A stretch of 64,000 bases of DNA from assembly GCA_965116625.1 (NCBI GenBank), contig OZ220717.1, positions 1,302,001-1,366,000 of the forward strand, given 5' to 3'. The DNA comes from VXNE01 sp965116625 (GTDB lineage Bacteria > Pseudomonadota > Gammaproteobacteria > Pseudomonadales > Azotimanducaceae). The notes beneath the pieces are model-generated. The model saw nothing but the letters and a program-made list of their open reading frames with translations, searched no databases and had not been told where the DNA came from. Both the position numbers and the translations under genes were made by a program. Below are positions 41,943 to 51,742 of the stretch, one piece after another (the first letter of the stretch is position 1; each line of letters opens with the position of its first letter).

Positions 41943-42329
41943 ATGTCGAACGCGTACATCCGCCACGGATTTGGTGCCGTCCGGCCGTACTTGTACGGCG
42001 ACTACGAGTTGCCTGACTTTCTCGGGTCAGTGTTCGGCGCGCAGGAAATTGAAAGACACGAGGTTCCGGGCAAGCGGCAAGCGCATGTCGAGGTCCGGGT
42101 AGGGGACTCGGTGATCATCGTCGAGGCAGGTGCCGCGCCCGTGTACGGAGAATCGCCGACCGCATCGGTCTACGTCTACGTCGAGGATGTGGACGATGCG
42201 TATGCGCGGGCGCTGGATGCTGGCGCGGTCTCCGTCGATCCACCCTCAGACAAGCCCTACGGCGAGCGCAGTTGCGGCATCCGCGATCCTTCGGGCAATA
42301 CCTGGTGGGTGTCGCGACTGCTTCCATAG
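41943..42329 (+). CDS. VOC/glyoxalase-family protein
   Basis: A 128-residue vicinal-oxygen-chelate protein of the PhnB-like group. Recognisable parts are RPYLYGDYELPDFLGSVFGA, then HVEVRVGDSVIIVEAG, then SVYVYVEDVDDAYARALDAG and GIRDPSGNTWWVS. It sits 17 bases after OppF and may share the transcript. The activity (dioxygenase, glyoxalase or resistance) cannot be told. Confidence 0.85.
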   Translation: MSNAYIRHGFGAVRPYLYGDYELPDFLGSVFGAQEIERHEVPGKRQAHVEVRVGDSVIIVEAGAAPVYGESPTASVYVYVEDVDDAYARALDAGAVSVDPPSDKPYGERSCGIRDPSGNTWWVSRLLP

Positions 42330-42600
42330 CGCTGGGCCGGTGCGGGCCGCACATCAATCTCGCGCTGGTGTCGATGCGCGACCTCAGGCAGGCGCGGTCC
42401 AATGCATTGAGCAGCCATTTGCAATCCACTCAACCACGCATATGCAATGCAGCTGACCAGCTATTTGCAACTGGCCCATTCCAGGAAGAACAGCGGTGCT
42501 GGTGACCATTTACATGACGTTGGCGTTGCGGCATTGTCATTTGAATCGCGCCGAGGGGATCGCTACCGGCGCGACATGCACATGGGAGGTATAGAAAGAG

Positions 42601-44247
42601 ATGGCACATGACATCGTGATACGTGGCGGCGATATCGTCGATGGAACCGGGGCGGGTCCGGTTCCGGGCGATGTTGCCATCGACGATGGGCTGATCACGG
42701 CGGTTGGCGCCGTGGACGGCAGGGGCAGGCAGGAGATCGACGCCGAGGGGCATGTCGTAAGCCCCGGTTTCGTCGACCTGCATACGCACCTCGATGCGCA
42801 GATCGGTTGGGACCCGGCGTTGACCCCGGTCAGTTGGCATGGCGTCACGACCGCGCTGATGGGGAACTGCGGCGTCACTTTCGCGCCCTGCAAGCCGACG
42901 GACCGGGAACTCCTGGCGGGCATGATGGAAACCGTCGAGGACATTCCGAAGCATGCGATTCTGACCGGTCTCCCCTGGACCTGGGAAGACTACGGCGGCT
43001 ATCTCGACGCCCTGGATGCGCTCGAACCCGGCATCAACGTCGCCGGCATGGTCGGCCACTGCGCCCTGCGCTTCTACGTCATGGGCGAACGCGCCGTAGA
43101 GGAGCAGGCGACGGACGCGGAACGCAGGAGAATGGCGGACATCGTGGGCGCGTCCATCGATGGTGGAGCGGTCGGCTTCTCCACCAACCGCTACGCGCCG
43201 CACAAATTGCCCGACGGCCGCTCGATCCCCGGTACCTTTGCCGATCCCGATGAACTCGTTCAGATCGCGAAGGCGGTCGGACCGCGCAATGCGCTGATGC
43301 AGGCGGTCGGCGCGGACGGCGAAGTGCTGAAAGCGTTGGCGGATACGACCGGTGGCCGCGTCCTGTTCAGCTACGGCGGCGCGAACGAACCGGGCGCAGG
43401 CAAGCGCCAGTCCGACAATCTCAACCGGTTGTGCGAAGGCCGCGACATCACGGCCATCACGCACGTCCGGGGCTCCGGGTTCATATGGAGCCTCCAGTCC
43501 CATTTCCCTTTCCGCGGCGAGACCTGGGACGCCCTGCGCAAGAAAGACCTTGCCGGACGCATCGAGGCGATCAACGATTCGGAAACAGCCGCCAGGCTCG
43601 TCGCCGAGGCCAAACCGACGGCAGGAAAGCCGGACGGCCTCGACAACGTGTTCTACATGGGGTCCGGGGCAACGCCGGAATACACGGCGTCTCCCGACCG
43701 GAGCGTCAGGGCGATATGCGAGGCCCGGGGCGAGAGTTTTGCCGAGGCGTTCATTCGACTCTCGCGCGAGAGCAACGGCAGGGGCCTCTTCACCGTGCGG
43801 ATCTTCAACACGGACCTGCACGAACTGGGTGAACTGATCAGGAACAGGCATTGCTTTCCGTGTCTCGGGGACGCGGGCGCCCACGTGTCCCAGATCATGG
43901 ATGCCGGCTGGCCGAGCTTCGTGATCTCGTACTGGATACGGGAATGCGGCCTCTACAGCCTGGGCGAGGGCGTCCGGCGCCTGACGTCGGGCCCCGCACG
44001 GGTGATCGGCCTGACGGACCGCGGCACCCTGGCGGAGGGGATGCGCGCCGACGTCAACGTGTTCGACCTGGACTCGGTCAGCGAGCTGCAGCCGGAACTG
44101 GTACATGATTTTCCGGGCGGGGCGCCGCGGTTCATCCAGAGGGCGAGGGGCTACAAGGCAACACTGGTCAACGGCCGAATCAACGTGGTCGATGGAGAAC
44201 ACACGGGCGTTTGTGCGGGCAAGGTCCTGCGCCACGGCCCCCGGTAA
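42601..44247 (+). CDS. N-acyl-D-amino-acid deacylase (D-aminoacylase) family amidohydrolase
   Basis: A 548-residue metal-dependent amidohydrolase with a TIM barrel between small beta domains. FVDLHTHLDAQ gives the first metal pair, His61 and His63. NCGVTFAP carries the bridging Cys seen in D-aminoacylases, and the segment GDAGAHVSQIMDAG supplies the catalytic Asp. It should release the acyl group from N-acyl-D-amino acids or act on related ureido compounds. A position after a peptide importer fits the use of D-residue peptides (inference). ATG at 42601 is preceded by GGGAGGT. Confidence 0.88.
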   Translation: MAHDIVIRGGDIVDGTGAGPVPGDVAIDDGLITAVGAVDGRGRQEIDAEGHVVSPGFVDLHTHLDAQIGWDPALTPVSWHGVTTALMGNCGVTFAPCKPTDRELLAGMMETVEDIPKHAILTGLPWTWEDYGGYLDALDALEPGINVAGMVGHCALRFYVMGERAVEEQATDAERRRMADIVGASIDGGAVGFSTNRYAPHKLPDGRSIPGTFADPDELVQIAKAVGPRNALMQAVGADGEVLKALADTTGGRVLFSYGGANEPGAGKRQSDNLNRLCEGRDITAITHVRGSGFIWSLQSHFPFRGETWDALRKKDLAGRIEAINDSETAARLVAEAKPTAGKPDGLDNVFYMGSGATPEYTASPDRSVRAICEARGESFAEAFIRLSRESNGRGLFTVRIFNTDLHELGELIRNRHCFPCLGDAGAHVSQIMDAGWPSFVISYWIRECGLYSLGEGVRRLTSGPARVIGLTDRGTLAEGMRADVNVFDLDSVSELQPELVHDFPGGAPRFIQRARGYKATLVNGRINVVDGEHTGVCAGKVLRHGPR

Positions 44248-44307
44248 CCTTCATCCCCCGCACGGCGGCATGAGGTATGGCCGTCCATATCTGGCTGTGG
44301 GAAGCAG

Positions 44308-45501
44308 GTGAGAAGGTTCATCGTCGGTCTGCTCTCCCTCATCGGGAGAGTTTCGCGGCTGGTTCGGCGCCTGTCGGGCAAGACCGAAGAGGACGCCGCT
44401 GCCCAGCGGGTTACGAGCGGCCGGTCGTGGGACGAGTTCTGCGACACGTTGAAGGCGGCAGGTGCCGCACTCAACTTCCCCGGCACGCCCCGTGACGCGT
44501 TCAGCCAGGCGGAGGGTTACCGCTACCTCAGCCGCCTGGCCCGCGCAGGCCTCATGGCTTTCGTCGAGCACGCGGATCCGAAAGCGCCGGTGCTGCACCG
44601 CGTCGCCGACGAAATCACGAAGCTCGGTGCTGACAATCCGGACAACCACTACCTGACCGCCGCGATATCGGGCGCCTTCGAGTACAGGATCTCCGGGCAG
44701 CGCAACAGCGTGGCCTATCTCAGCTTCGGAACGCAGGCCGGACACTATGGCCAGGGCGGCGGCATGCCTCCTACCGGCTACATCGAGGCTGGCGAAATCG
44801 ACATGGACGAAGACGGTCGTTTCGAACTCGTGCTGAGCTGCGCCCCGCAGGAAAGGAACTGGCTGCCCATGACGGCGGACACCGGCACCCTGATCGTGCG
44901 CCAGACGTTCCTGGATCGAAAAACCGAAGTTCCCGCTGAATTGCACATCGAACGGATCGATTGTCCGGAGGACGAAAGACATCCTTCGCCGCTGACGCCC
45001 AAAGTGCTCGACGAGGGCCTCAAGTCCGCCAGCACCCTGGTCGCTGGCGCCTCCCTCCTGTTCGCGAAGTGGGCCCGCGACTTCCAGCGGCACAGCAACC
45101 GCCTGCCGATGTTCGATCCCGACGTCTCGAACGCGGCCGGCGGAGATCCGAACATCGCCTACTACCACAGCCACTGGTCGCTGGCCGCCGGCGAAGCGCT
45201 GGTGATCGAGGTTACGCCGCCGCCCTGCGAGTACTGGAATTTCCAGTTGAACAACTACTGGATGGAGTCGCTCGACTATCGCTACCACCACATCCACACC
45301 AACAAGCACCTGGCGCGATACGAGGAGGATGGTTCAGTGCGGCTGGTGGTGGCCCAGGAGGACCCCGGACTGCCCAACTGGATCGATACCGCCAGCCATG
45401 CGTCGGGCACCATGTGCTTTCGCTGGGTGCGGGCCGAGTCTCATCCGGAACCGCGAACCCGGGTGGTGAAGCTGCACGAACTCGATTCGCTGCGCGGCTA
45501 G
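44308..45501 (+). CDS. DUF1214 domain protein
   Basis: A 397-residue protein carrying the DUF1214 fold in its C-terminal third (EALVIEVTPPPCEYWNFQLN, then HHIHTNKHLARYEEDGSVRL). The middle region includes GDPNIAYYHSHWSLA. It starts with GTG at 44308. It lies upstream of a sulfotransferase and two SDRs on the same strand and probably shares their transcript. The biochemical role of the family is unknown. Confidence 0.82.
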   Translation: MRRFIVGLLSLIGRVSRLVRRLSGKTEEDAAAQRVTSGRSWDEFCDTLKAAGAALNFPGTPRDAFSQAEGYRYLSRLARAGLMAFVEHADPKAPVLHRVADEITKLGADNPDNHYLTAAISGAFEYRISGQRNSVAYLSFGTQAGHYGQGGGMPPTGYIEAGEIDMDEDGRFELVLSCAPQERNWLPMTADTGTLIVRQTFLDRKTEVPAELHIERIDCPEDERHPSPLTPKVLDEGLKSASTLVAGASLLFAKWARDFQRHSNRLPMFDPDVSNAAGGDPNIAYYHSHWSLAAGEALVIEVTPPPCEYWNFQLNNYWMESLDYRYHHIHTNKHLARYEEDGSVRLVVAQEDPGLPNWIDTASHASGTMCFRWVRAESHPEPRTRVVKLHELDSLRG

Positions 45502-45519
45502 CGCTGCAAGGCGACGCGG

Positions 45520-46743
45520 ATGGACACCTCGCCGGATTACGAGAACCCGTACCGGCCCTTCGCGGTCGCGATGCTCAATTCGGCCAATCGCATGTGCGGG
45601 CTTCCGGGACCGCTGGACGCGCGGTCCATGGTGGCGAAAGCGAAGAGGCGCACCGGGTTAAGCGACTTTGGCGACGAGTGGTTTCTCGAACCGCTGGCCG
45701 TGCTGGTGGACTCCATCAACGCGGAGGCCGAACTCACGCCAATGGGCGCCTGGATCCAGAAAGCCCGGCTCGAAGGTGCGCTGGCCACACGGCTGCGCCT
45801 CGAAGAGCTTCTGCGGCGACACCCGGAGATCCGCGATATAGACCTGGGCAGGGTCGTCGTCATCGCGGGAATGCAGCGTACCGGCACGACCGCTTTGCAT
45901 CGCCTGATCGGGGCGGACCCCCGCGCGCGGGAACTGCTCGCCTGGGAAGCGCTCGATCCACTTCCGGGTCGCCGGCGTGCCCGCATCAGGCGTGCCCGGC
46001 TGGCCGAACGGGCCATCGCCTATTTGGCGCCGGGGTTCTTCGCGGTGCATCCGGTCGAGCACCGATCGCCCGAGGAGGACGTCCTGCTGCTCGACCTCTG
46101 CTTCATGAGCCAGTCTCCCGAAGCCGTCATGCATGTGCCGACCTATGCGGACTGGCTCGAAGGCCAGGACCAGACAAGGGCGTACGGATACCTGCGGACA
46201 CTGCTCAAGGTGTTGCACTGGCAACGGCCGGGCGAATTCTGGGTGCTCAAGACGCCGCACCACGCGGAGTACCTGGACGTCGTTCTCGAAGTCTTCCCGG
46301 AAGCGACCATCGTGCAGACGCATCGGGACCCGCAGGTGATCGTCCCGTCGTTCTGCAGCATGGTGGCGCGCGGCCGGGGAATGCTGAGCGACAGGGTCGA
46401 TCCCCGGGAGGTGGCCGCCCATTGGACGCGCAAGATGCGCCGCATGATGAAGTGCTCCATCGAAGTGCGAAGGACGGTGGACGCGGGCCGCTTCGTCGAT
46501 GTGTCGTACTACGATCTGCTCCGAGACCCAATCGGGGAGCTGGAACGAATCTATCGGCAAACCGGCATCGATTTCGACGAGGCGGCGCGATCCGCGGCGA
46601 AGAACGCGGCCAGGGCGAACGTCCAGCACCGCCACGGCAGGCATGCCTACCGCCTGGAGGACTTTGGCCTGGACGCGGAATCCGTCGAGAGGTGTTTCGC
46701 CTTCTATCGCAGGGAGTACCGGGTGCCCCATGAGCAGACCTGA
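45520..46743 (+). CDS. Sulfotransferase family protein
   Basis: A 407-residue PAPS-dependent sulfotransferase. The 5'-phosphosulfate loop is GMQRTGTTALHRLIG from residue 117, and FPEATIVQTHRDPQVIVPS is the 3'-phosphate region. LKTPHHAEYL matches the LKxPxH element of sulfotransferase family 3. The acceptor is unknown; neighbours suggest a lipid or steroid-like alcohol. It overlaps the first SDR gene by 14 bases. Confidence 0.88.
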   Translation: MDTSPDYENPYRPFAVAMLNSANRMCGLPGPLDARSMVAKAKRRTGLSDFGDEWFLEPLAVLVDSINAEAELTPMGAWIQKARLEGALATRLRLEELLRRHPEIRDIDLGRVVVIAGMQRTGTTALHRLIGADPRARELLAWEALDPLPGRRRARIRRARLAERAIAYLAPGFFAVHPVEHRSPEEDVLLLDLCFMSQSPEAVMHVPTYADWLEGQDQTRAYGYLRTLLKVLHWQRPGEFWVLKTPHHAEYLDVVLEVFPEATIVQTHRDPQVIVPSFCSMVARGRGMLSDRVDPREVAAHWTRKMRRMMKCSIEVRRTVDAGRFVDVSYYDLLRDPIGELERIYRQTGIDFDEAARSAAKNAARANVQHRHGRHAYRLEDFGLDAESVERCFAFYRREYRVPHEQT

Positions 46744-47764
46744 GGGACATGGGCTCTACGACAGCCTCGGGAACGCGGTCGTCACCGCGGTTCGGAACAC
46801 GGTCCGCGCAAGGTCCTCGTTGAGTCCAGTGCCGGAAAGCGTCCGCATCGACGGCAAGGTCTGCCTCGTGACCGGGGCGAACCGCGGTTTGGGCAAAGCG
46901 GTCGCGGTGGAACTCGCGAGGCGCGGCGGGCGCGTCATCATGGCCTGCCGCAGCGGCCACCCGGAGGCGGGAGAGGAGGTGAGGCGGCAGTCGGCTTCCG
47001 ATGCAGTGGAGATGATTCCGGTCGATCTTTCCGATCTGCGTTCGGTGCATCGGCTTTGCGACGAACTGAAGGAGAAGAACGCCGTCATCGATATAGCCGT
47101 GCTGAACGCAGGGCTCGCGGCAATGCGCGCGCGCAGGACGCCGCAGGGCTTCGAGACCATGTTCGCCGTGCATTTCCTGGCGAATCGCGTGATGGTCGAC
47201 CGCTGGCTGAACGATGGGCTGCTTCGGCCAGGCAGAGAGCATCGTGACCCGCCCCGTATCGTCTTCGTCGCATCCGAAACGCACCGCTCCGCCGTTCCGA
47301 TCGACTTCGAGTCGTTTGGCGCCTACAGGGACCATCGCGGCGCGCGAGCCGCGCTCAGGCAGTACTGTTCGACCAAGCTGCACATGTGCACCTACGCGAA
47401 GGAACTCTCGCGCCGGCTGAATCCGGCTGGCGACGAGACCGTGGCGGTGGCGGTGCACGCACTCTGCCCCGGCGCCATCGCTTCCGGAATAGCGCGGGAA
47501 GCGCCGGCAATCCTGAAGCTGATCGTCGGGCCGGTCATGAGGCTGCTGTTCCAGAGTCCAAAACAGGCGGCAGAACCGGTGATCTACCTCTGCTGCGCCG
47601 AGGAGGCGGCTGCAAGGACAGGCATCTATCTGCACATGATGGTGGAGAAACCCGTGTCGGCGCTGGCGTCGGATGAAGCCAACGGTGCCAGGCTCTGGGA
47701 AGCCAGCACGGCGCTGGTCGAGAACCATGCGGGGACGGACAGCCGCACGGTCGAGAGCGGTTGA
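46730..47764 (+). CDS. Short-chain dehydrogenase/reductase (retinol-dehydrogenase-like)
   Basis: A 344-residue SDR with an N-terminal extension of about 40 residues. TGANRGLGKAVAVELARRGG is the cofactor loop, and an Arg in MACRS suggests NADP. The active-site pair is probably the Tyr and Lys of QYCSTKLHM, with VASETHRS supplying the Ser. Sequence style resembles retinol dehydrogenases. It overlaps the sulfotransferase end and is followed by a second SDR. Confidence 0.87.
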   Translation: MSRPEGHGLYDSLGNAVVTAVRNTVRARSSLSPVPESVRIDGKVCLVTGANRGLGKAVAVELARRGGRVIMACRSGHPEAGEEVRRQSASDAVEMIPVDLSDLRSVHRLCDELKEKNAVIDIAVLNAGLAAMRARRTPQGFETMFAVHFLANRVMVDRWLNDGLLRPGREHRDPPRIVFVASETHRSAVPIDFESFGAYRDHRGARAALRQYCSTKLHMCTYAKELSRRLNPAGDETVAVAVHALCPGAIASGIAREAPAILKLIVGPVMRLLFQSPKQAAEPVIYLCCAEEAAARTGIYLHMMVEKPVSALASDEANGARLWEASTALVENHAGTDSRTVESG

Positions 47765-47781
47765 GGCACAACCGTTCGACC

Positions 47782-48762
47782 ATGGAGAGCACCTTCCGCA
47801 AGGTCCTGCTGCATACGGCCCGGTTGTTCGGCCCCAGGCCCAGGGCCGCGAAGGTCGACATGTCCGGCCGGTCCGTCATCGTCACCGGCGCATCGCGCGG
47901 TTCCCTCGGCTACGAGACGGCGAGGACCCTTGCGAGCTGGGGCGCGAACGTAACGGTTACAACCCTGGCCAACGGCGATGCGGTGAAGGAATCGCTGCGC
48001 CGGGACCTGCGCGGTATGGGTGTCGGAAGTAACGCTGTGTGTGCCCGAAGAATGAACCTGTGCGATCCGCAAAGCGTGGCCGCGTTCGCCGCCTGGTACG
48101 GGGAGCAGCAGGGTCGCGAGCTCCACGTGCTCGTCAACAACGCGGGCATCCACCGCGATCTGCTCGGCCGGCACAGGGAACCCATCCGGTCAGCGGACGG
48201 ATTGGAGATCCACTGGCGCACGAACTATCTCGGCACGTTCCACCTGACCAGCCTGCTGCTGCCGATGCTGTTGGAAGGCGGCCGACAGACCGGCGACGCG
48301 CGGATCGTCAACGTGGTTTCGCACCTGCATGACCGGGGCAGCAATGCACGCTTCTTCGAGGAATGCACGGGCTACAACTCCTGGGATGCGTACGGCCAGT
48401 CGAAGCTGGCACTGGTGCACTTCAGTCGCGAGTTGCAGCGCCGGTTTGCGGAGAAGTGCAACCTGAAGTCCGTGGCGCTCCATCCCGGGTCGTCGTCCAC
48501 GAACATGACGTTCAGGGGACTGCGCGAATATCCCGGCCTCTGGCGCGCGGTACGCGTGTTCGCGCCGCTCGAGTCGTTCGTGCTGCTGAGTCCGTCGAAT
48601 GGCGCACAGACCTCGATCATGTGCGCCAGCACGGCGCCGCTCGAGGGTGGCGGCTACTACGAAAGGTGTGCCATTGCCCGGGCCAGCGGGGATGCCTCGG
48701 ACGCGGTGGTGGCAGAGCGGCTTTGGGAAGCGACACAGGACTGGGTGGCGTCACTGGGCTAG
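47782..48762 (+). CDS. Short-chain dehydrogenase/reductase (second, divergent copy)
   Basis: A 326-residue SDR. TGASRGSLGYETARTLASWG is an extended version of the GxxxGxG loop with one extra residue. LVNNAGIHRDLLG and the pair Tyr-x-x-x-Lys in AYGQSKLALVHF complete the family. VALHPGSSSTNMTF follows. ATG at 47782 is chosen over a TTG at 47761. It is paired with the upstream SDR but differs enough to suggest separate substrates or steps. Confidence 0.86.
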   Translation: MESTFRKVLLHTARLFGPRPRAAKVDMSGRSVIVTGASRGSLGYETARTLASWGANVTVTTLANGDAVKESLRRDLRGMGVGSNAVCARRMNLCDPQSVAAFAAWYGEQQGRELHVLVNNAGIHRDLLGRHREPIRSADGLEIHWRTNYLGTFHLTSLLLPMLLEGGRQTGDARIVNVVSHLHDRGSNARFFEECTGYNSWDAYGQSKLALVHFSRELQRRFAEKCNLKSVALHPGSSSTNMTFRGLREYPGLWRAVRVFAPLESFVLLSPSNGAQTSIMCASTAPLEGGGYYERCAIARASGDASDAVVAERLWEATQDWVASLG

Positions 48763-48794
48763 TCTCCCTCGTTGGGGAAGGAGGCAGGCCGCGC

Positions 48795-49253
48795 ATGTTC
48801 AGTCACGTCATACGCTCGGATACCGTGGAGATCGAAGCGCCGATCGAACTCGTCTGGGACGTGTTGACCGACGTCGCCAGGTACGCCGAATGGAATCCGT
48901 TTACGACGTGCAGGGAATCGGAACTCAAGGTGGGCCTGCCGGTCCACCTCGACGTCAGGCTGGGTCTTTACCGTCGTAGGCAGACGGAGTGGGTCAGGGA
49001 CCTGGAGCCGCCGCACCTGCTTTCCTGGGGCATGCACATGGGCGCGCCGTTCCTCCTGGATTCGTTGCGCGAGCAGCGGTTGACCGCCTTGAGCGAGACC
49101 CGCTGCACCTATTGCAGCACCGACGCCCTTGACGGATGGCTGACGCCGCTGGCGGTGATGTCGTTCGGGGCGATTGTTCGGCGCGGCTTCAACGATGTCG
49201 GCGCCGCCCTGAAGCAGCGGGCGGAGGCCAGGTACGCGGAACTCGGTACCTGA
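48795..49253 (+). CDS. SRPBCC-family protein (polyketide cyclase/dehydrase type)
   Basis: A 152-residue START-like protein. EIEAPIELVWDVLTDVARYA followed by EWNPFTT is the family opening. The fold makes a cavity for hydrophobic ligands. It closes the DUF1214/sulfotransferase/SDR group on the same strand, so a carrier or cyclase role with the same lipid-like substrate is possible. It is convergent with the acyltransferase gene. Confidence 0.85.
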   Translation: MFSHVIRSDTVEIEAPIELVWDVLTDVARYAEWNPFTTCRESELKVGLPVHLDVRLGLYRRRQTEWVRDLEPPHLLSWGMHMGAPFLLDSLREQRLTALSETRCTYCSTDALDGWLTPLAVMSFGAIVRRGFNDVGAALKQRAEARYAELGT

Positions 49254-49259
49254 CAGTCC

Positions 49260-50156
49260 CTACGCGTACGGCGATGCAACGCCTTCCGGGCGCGTCTTGA
49301 AACGCCGGTGCAGCCACAGGTACTGCTCCGGATGTTTGCGAATCTCCGCCTCGATCAGGCTGTTGAGGTGCCTGGCATCCGCTTCGTGGTCACCGGTCGG
49401 GTAGTTGTCGATGCGTTGCAGGTAGAGCGACCAGGTGCCCTTCACCGGGTCACGGAAATGGCTGAAGAGGATCGGGCGCGCGCCGGTCAGCCGGACCAGC
49501 CGGGAGGTGGCGATGGTTGCCGCTGTCTGGCCAAAAAACGGCGCGAACACGGAGTGCCTGATCCCATAGTCCTGGTCCGGCGCGTACCACAGGAGCCGGT
49601 GATCGCGCAGGCTCCGGATCGCGCGGCGAATGTCGTTGCGTTCGATCAGGCGGCCGCAGAACCTTTTGCGTCCCCTGAGCATCAGGTGTTCGATGGCGGG
49701 ATTCTTGTTGAGTCGGTACACGGCATCGAGATCGACCTCTGTCGACAATAGCGCCGCCCCGAGGTCCAGGGTGAGATAGTGTCCCCCGACCAGCAGGATG
49801 CCGCGTCCCTCGGCCTGGGCTTCCCGCAGGACCTCCAGTCCGTGGATCTCCATGCGCGGCGCCAGCCTTTCGATTGGCCGCGACCAGCAATAGGCCATCT
49901 CCATCGCCAGCATCCCGACGGACAGGAAGGTCTGTCGCACCAGTTCCACGCGCGCGGGCTCATCGAGGTCGGGGAAGCAGAGCCGGATGTTGGTCTCTGC
50001 GATTCGCCGCCGCCGCCCGGCGAGCCGGTAGCCGACATGGCCGATTCCGCGCCCGAGACCGAGCCAGCCGCGTACGGGCAGCAGGCAGGCGAGGCGGGCA
50101 ACGCCAATCAGGGCCAGGTACGGCCAGTGCTTGGGGGATCCGTTGAGCTTGCCCAT
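49260..50156 (-). CDS. Lipid A biosynthesis acyltransferase (LpxL/HtrB family)
   Basis: A 298-residue inner-membrane acyltransferase adding a secondary acyl chain to lipid A. The HX4D catalytic motif is GGHYLTLD with His126 and Asp131. RLNKNPAIEHLMLRGRKRF and WYAPDQDYGIRHSVFAPFFG are strong LpxL signatures. A hydrophobic N-terminal segment anchors it. The ATG at 50156 is preferred over a TTG at 50174. It is divergent from hldE, another LPS gene. Confidence 0.92.
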   Translation of the reverse strand: MGKLNGSPKHWPYLALIGVARLACLLPVRGWLGLGRGIGHVGYRLAGRRRRIAETNIRLCFPDLDEPARVELVRQTFLSVGMLAMEMAYCWSRPIERLAPRMEIHGLEVLREAQAEGRGILLVGGHYLTLDLGAALLSTEVDLDAVYRLNKNPAIEHLMLRGRKRFCGRLIERNDIRRAIRSLRDHRLLWYAPDQDYGIRHSVFAPFFGQTAATIATSRLVRLTGARPILFSHFRDPVKGTWSLYLQRIDNYPTGDHEADARHLNSLIEAEIRKHPEQYLWLHRRFKTRPEGVASPYA

Positions 50157-50271
50157 TCGGCGAACTCTATCCAACTTCGTGGGGTTGAGTAGGGATTTTT
50201 CGTTCTCCTACGCGGCCGGCCACGCGAGGTGGGCATGGATTTTGATGGGAGGGGGCACTAGCATCCCGCGC

Positions 50272-51696
50272 ATGACTCGGGAGCTTCCCCTCGCCACATC
50301 GTCCCGCATCGTCGTGGTGGGCGATGTCATGGTGGACCGGTACTGGTATGGCGATGCGCACCGCATCTCCCAGGAGGCACCCGTACCGGTGGTTGACATT
50401 GCGGTCGTGGAAGACCGTCCGGGAGGTGCCGCCAACGTCGCGTTGAACGTCGTCGCCATGGGCGTTGAGTGCACGCTCGTCTCGGCAGTCGGAACCGATG
50501 AAGCCGCGGAATCGATGCGCGACAAACTCGAAGGTGCGGGAGTCGTCTGCGAATTCGTCGAGGTAGCGGATTGGGAGACCACCCTGAAACTGCGCGTTCT
50601 CGGCCAGCGCCAGCAACTCATTCGCCTCGATTTCGAGCGGCCTCCGCCCGAGCCGGTTACGGGTCGCATTCTCGAGTCGTTGGAGAGGCATATGGCTGCC
50701 GCGGACACGCTCATCATCGAGGACTATGACAAGGGTGTCGTCGACGCCCCGGAGGGAATCGTAGCGGCTGCGAAGAAAGCTGGCATGGCCGTGGTGGTCG
50801 ACCCCAAGTTCAAGGACCCGGGCCGCTACGCGGGTGCGGACATCGTCAAGCCGAACCGATCGGAATTCGAACACGTGGTCGGCGCGTGGGCGGATGAAGC
50901 CGATCTGGCGATGCGGGGCGGGGAACTGCTGGAACGCATCGGCGGTGGCACCCTCGTCGTCACACTGGGCGGCGACGGGCTTGCGGTCATCCAGCGGGAT
51001 GGAACAAGCCATCGCGTACAGGCGAGCAACGTCGAGATCTACGACGTGACCGGCGCGGGCGATACCGTGGCGGCCGGACTGGGCGTCGCTGCGAGCCTCG
51101 GCTGGAGCGTGCCGGACGGCGCACGGATGGCCAATCTGGCTGCCGGACTCGTGTGCACGCGGATCGGAACTGCGGCGGTGACCGCCGCGGAGATCAATCG
51201 CGCCATTGCCAGGCAACCGGCGATGGAACATGGAGTACTCGAGCGCGACGCGCTCATCGCCGCCGTCGCCAACGCGCGCGCCCGGGGTGACAAGATCGTC
51301 TTTACCAACGGCTGCTTCGACATCCTCCACGCGGGTCACGTGGGCTACCTTGCGCAGGCGCGCGGCCTTGGCGACCGGCTTGTCGTGGCGGTCAATGACG
51401 ACGCATCCGCTGCGCGGCTCAAGGGCAATGGGCGTCCGGTCAACGACGTGGAAAGTCGCATGCGGGTGCTGGATGGCCTGGCGTCGGTGGATTGGGTGAC
51501 CCCGTTCTCGGAGGACACGCCAGAGGCCTTGCTGTCCGCATTACGACCCGACGTGCTCGCCAAGGGCGGCGACTACGCCGAAAGCGAGGTCGTCGGCGCC
51601 GACTATGTCCGCGGCTACGGCGGCGCCGTCAAGGTCCTGGGTCTCTTCGAGGACTCTTCAACGACATCCATCATCGATCGGATCAAGTCCGACTGA
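50272..51696 (+). CDS. hldE: Bifunctional heptose-7-phosphate kinase / heptose-1-phosphate adenylyltransferase
   Basis: HldE, 474 residues (E. coli 477), makes ADP-heptose for the LPS inner core. Residues 1 to about 320 are a PfkB-type kinase: GDVMVDRYWYGDAHRISQEAP, then PGGAANVALN, then the anion hole DVTGAGDTVAAG. Residues from about 340 form the adenylyltransferase with TNGCFDILHAGHVGYL, where His353 and His356 are the HxGH motif. The ATG at 50272 matches the family start; another in-frame ATG lies at 50245. Confidence 0.95.
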   Translation: MTRELPLATSSRIVVVGDVMVDRYWYGDAHRISQEAPVPVVDIAVVEDRPGGAANVALNVVAMGVECTLVSAVGTDEAAESMRDKLEGAGVVCEFVEVADWETTLKLRVLGQRQQLIRLDFERPPPEPVTGRILESLERHMAAADTLIIEDYDKGVVDAPEGIVAAAKKAGMAVVVDPKFKDPGRYAGADIVKPNRSEFEHVVGAWADEADLAMRGGELLERIGGGTLVVTLGGDGLAVIQRDGTSHRVQASNVEIYDVTGAGDTVAAGLGVAASLGWSVPDGARMANLAAGLVCTRIGTAAVTAAEINRAIARQPAMEHGVLERDALIAAVANARARGDKIVFTNGCFDILHAGHVGYLAQARGLGDRLVVAVNDDASAARLKGNGRPVNDVESRMRVLDGLASVDWVTPFSEDTPEALLSALRPDVLAKGGDYAESEVVGADYVRGYGGAVKVLGLFEDSSTTSIIDRIKSD

Positions 51697-51742
51697 AGTC
51701 TTCCTTGCGGCGGCTTCCTTGGAAGCGTCGGAGTTGGGGAGC

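Noticed and set aside
42430..44235. A 601-codon open frame on the minus strand opposite the D-aminoacylase
   Set aside because: Mirror of a strong amidohydrolase gene with all its metal motifs; the antisense product has no recognisable domain.
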